From the NCBI GenBank assembly GCA_964506325.1, contig CAZDLO010000040.1, forward strand, positions 1 to 31,820: 31,820 bases of DNA, in the 5' to 3' direction. The notes below the pieces were generated by a model, which worked only from the letters and a program-made list of their open reading frames with translations, did no database searches and had not been told where the DNA came from. The translations under genes and the position numbers were made by a program. Position 1 is the first letter of the stretch; each line of letters starts with the position of its first letter. The stretch comes from CAINVV01 sp964506325. Its GTDB lineage: Bacteria; Bacteroidota; Bacteroidia; Bacteroidales; Prolixibacteraceae. Shown here piece after piece: positions 31,802 through 31,820 of this stretch.

Positions 31802-31820
31802 CAAACCATTTTTGAAGAGT

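Overview
The window looks like chromosomal DNA of a member of the Bacteroidota, probably Bacteroidales or Marinilabiliales-like. The signs are a PorT-type type IX secretion gene beside menG, a TamL-type lipoprotein, TAnnTTTG promoter boxes in many intergenic regions, weak or absent Shine-Dalgarno sequences, and the order rpsU-xerC-raiA. No tRNA, rRNA, CRISPR array or complete insertion sequence was found. There is one assembly gap of 10 N at 14810-14819.

Region 1 (1-3451): thioredoxin, a divergent MarR-type regulator, a small helix-turn-helix protein, and a C39-peptidase ABC transporter of the kind that cleaves and exports double-glycine-leader peptides. No precursor peptide and no membrane-fusion partner is visible.

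Region 2 (3946-17088) is an L-fucose-centred block. It holds L-fucose isomerase, a fused E1 alpha/beta 2-oxoacid dehydrogenase, a LacI-family regulator divergent from a FucP permease, a rhamnose/fucose mutarotase, a GDP-mannose 3,5-epimerase, a fused nucleotidyltransferase/GHMP-kinase-like protein, and two GH29 alpha-L-fucosidases, one with a Tat-like and one with a Sec-like signal. Together these would release L-fucose from glycans, import it, convert its anomers and isomerise it to L-fuculose. No fuculose kinase, aldolase or lactaldehyde enzyme is present. The epimerase and the nucleotidyltransferase/kinase point instead to nucleotide-sugar synthesis with L-galactose- or L-gulose-type sugars.

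Region 3 (17262-21191): nitroreductase and an InaA/Kdo-kinase-like protein, converging on a minus-strand set of SDR oxidoreductase, DUF6165-like protein and family 9 glycosyltransferase. Apart from the two oxidoreductases this looks like a cell-surface or LPS-core set.

Region 4 (21410-31747) is mostly housekeeping: an AIR-synthase-like protein coupled to MenG, PorT, a COG2509 FAD enzyme, a long palindromic repeat, a TrmH-type RNA methyltransferase, TamL, a helix-hairpin-helix membrane protein, bS21, XerC and a hibernation factor. The window ends in a promoter for a gene beyond the edge.

The best candidate for something undescribed is the fused nucleotidyltransferase/GHMP-kinase-like protein next to GDP-mannose 3,5-epimerase inside the fucose block.
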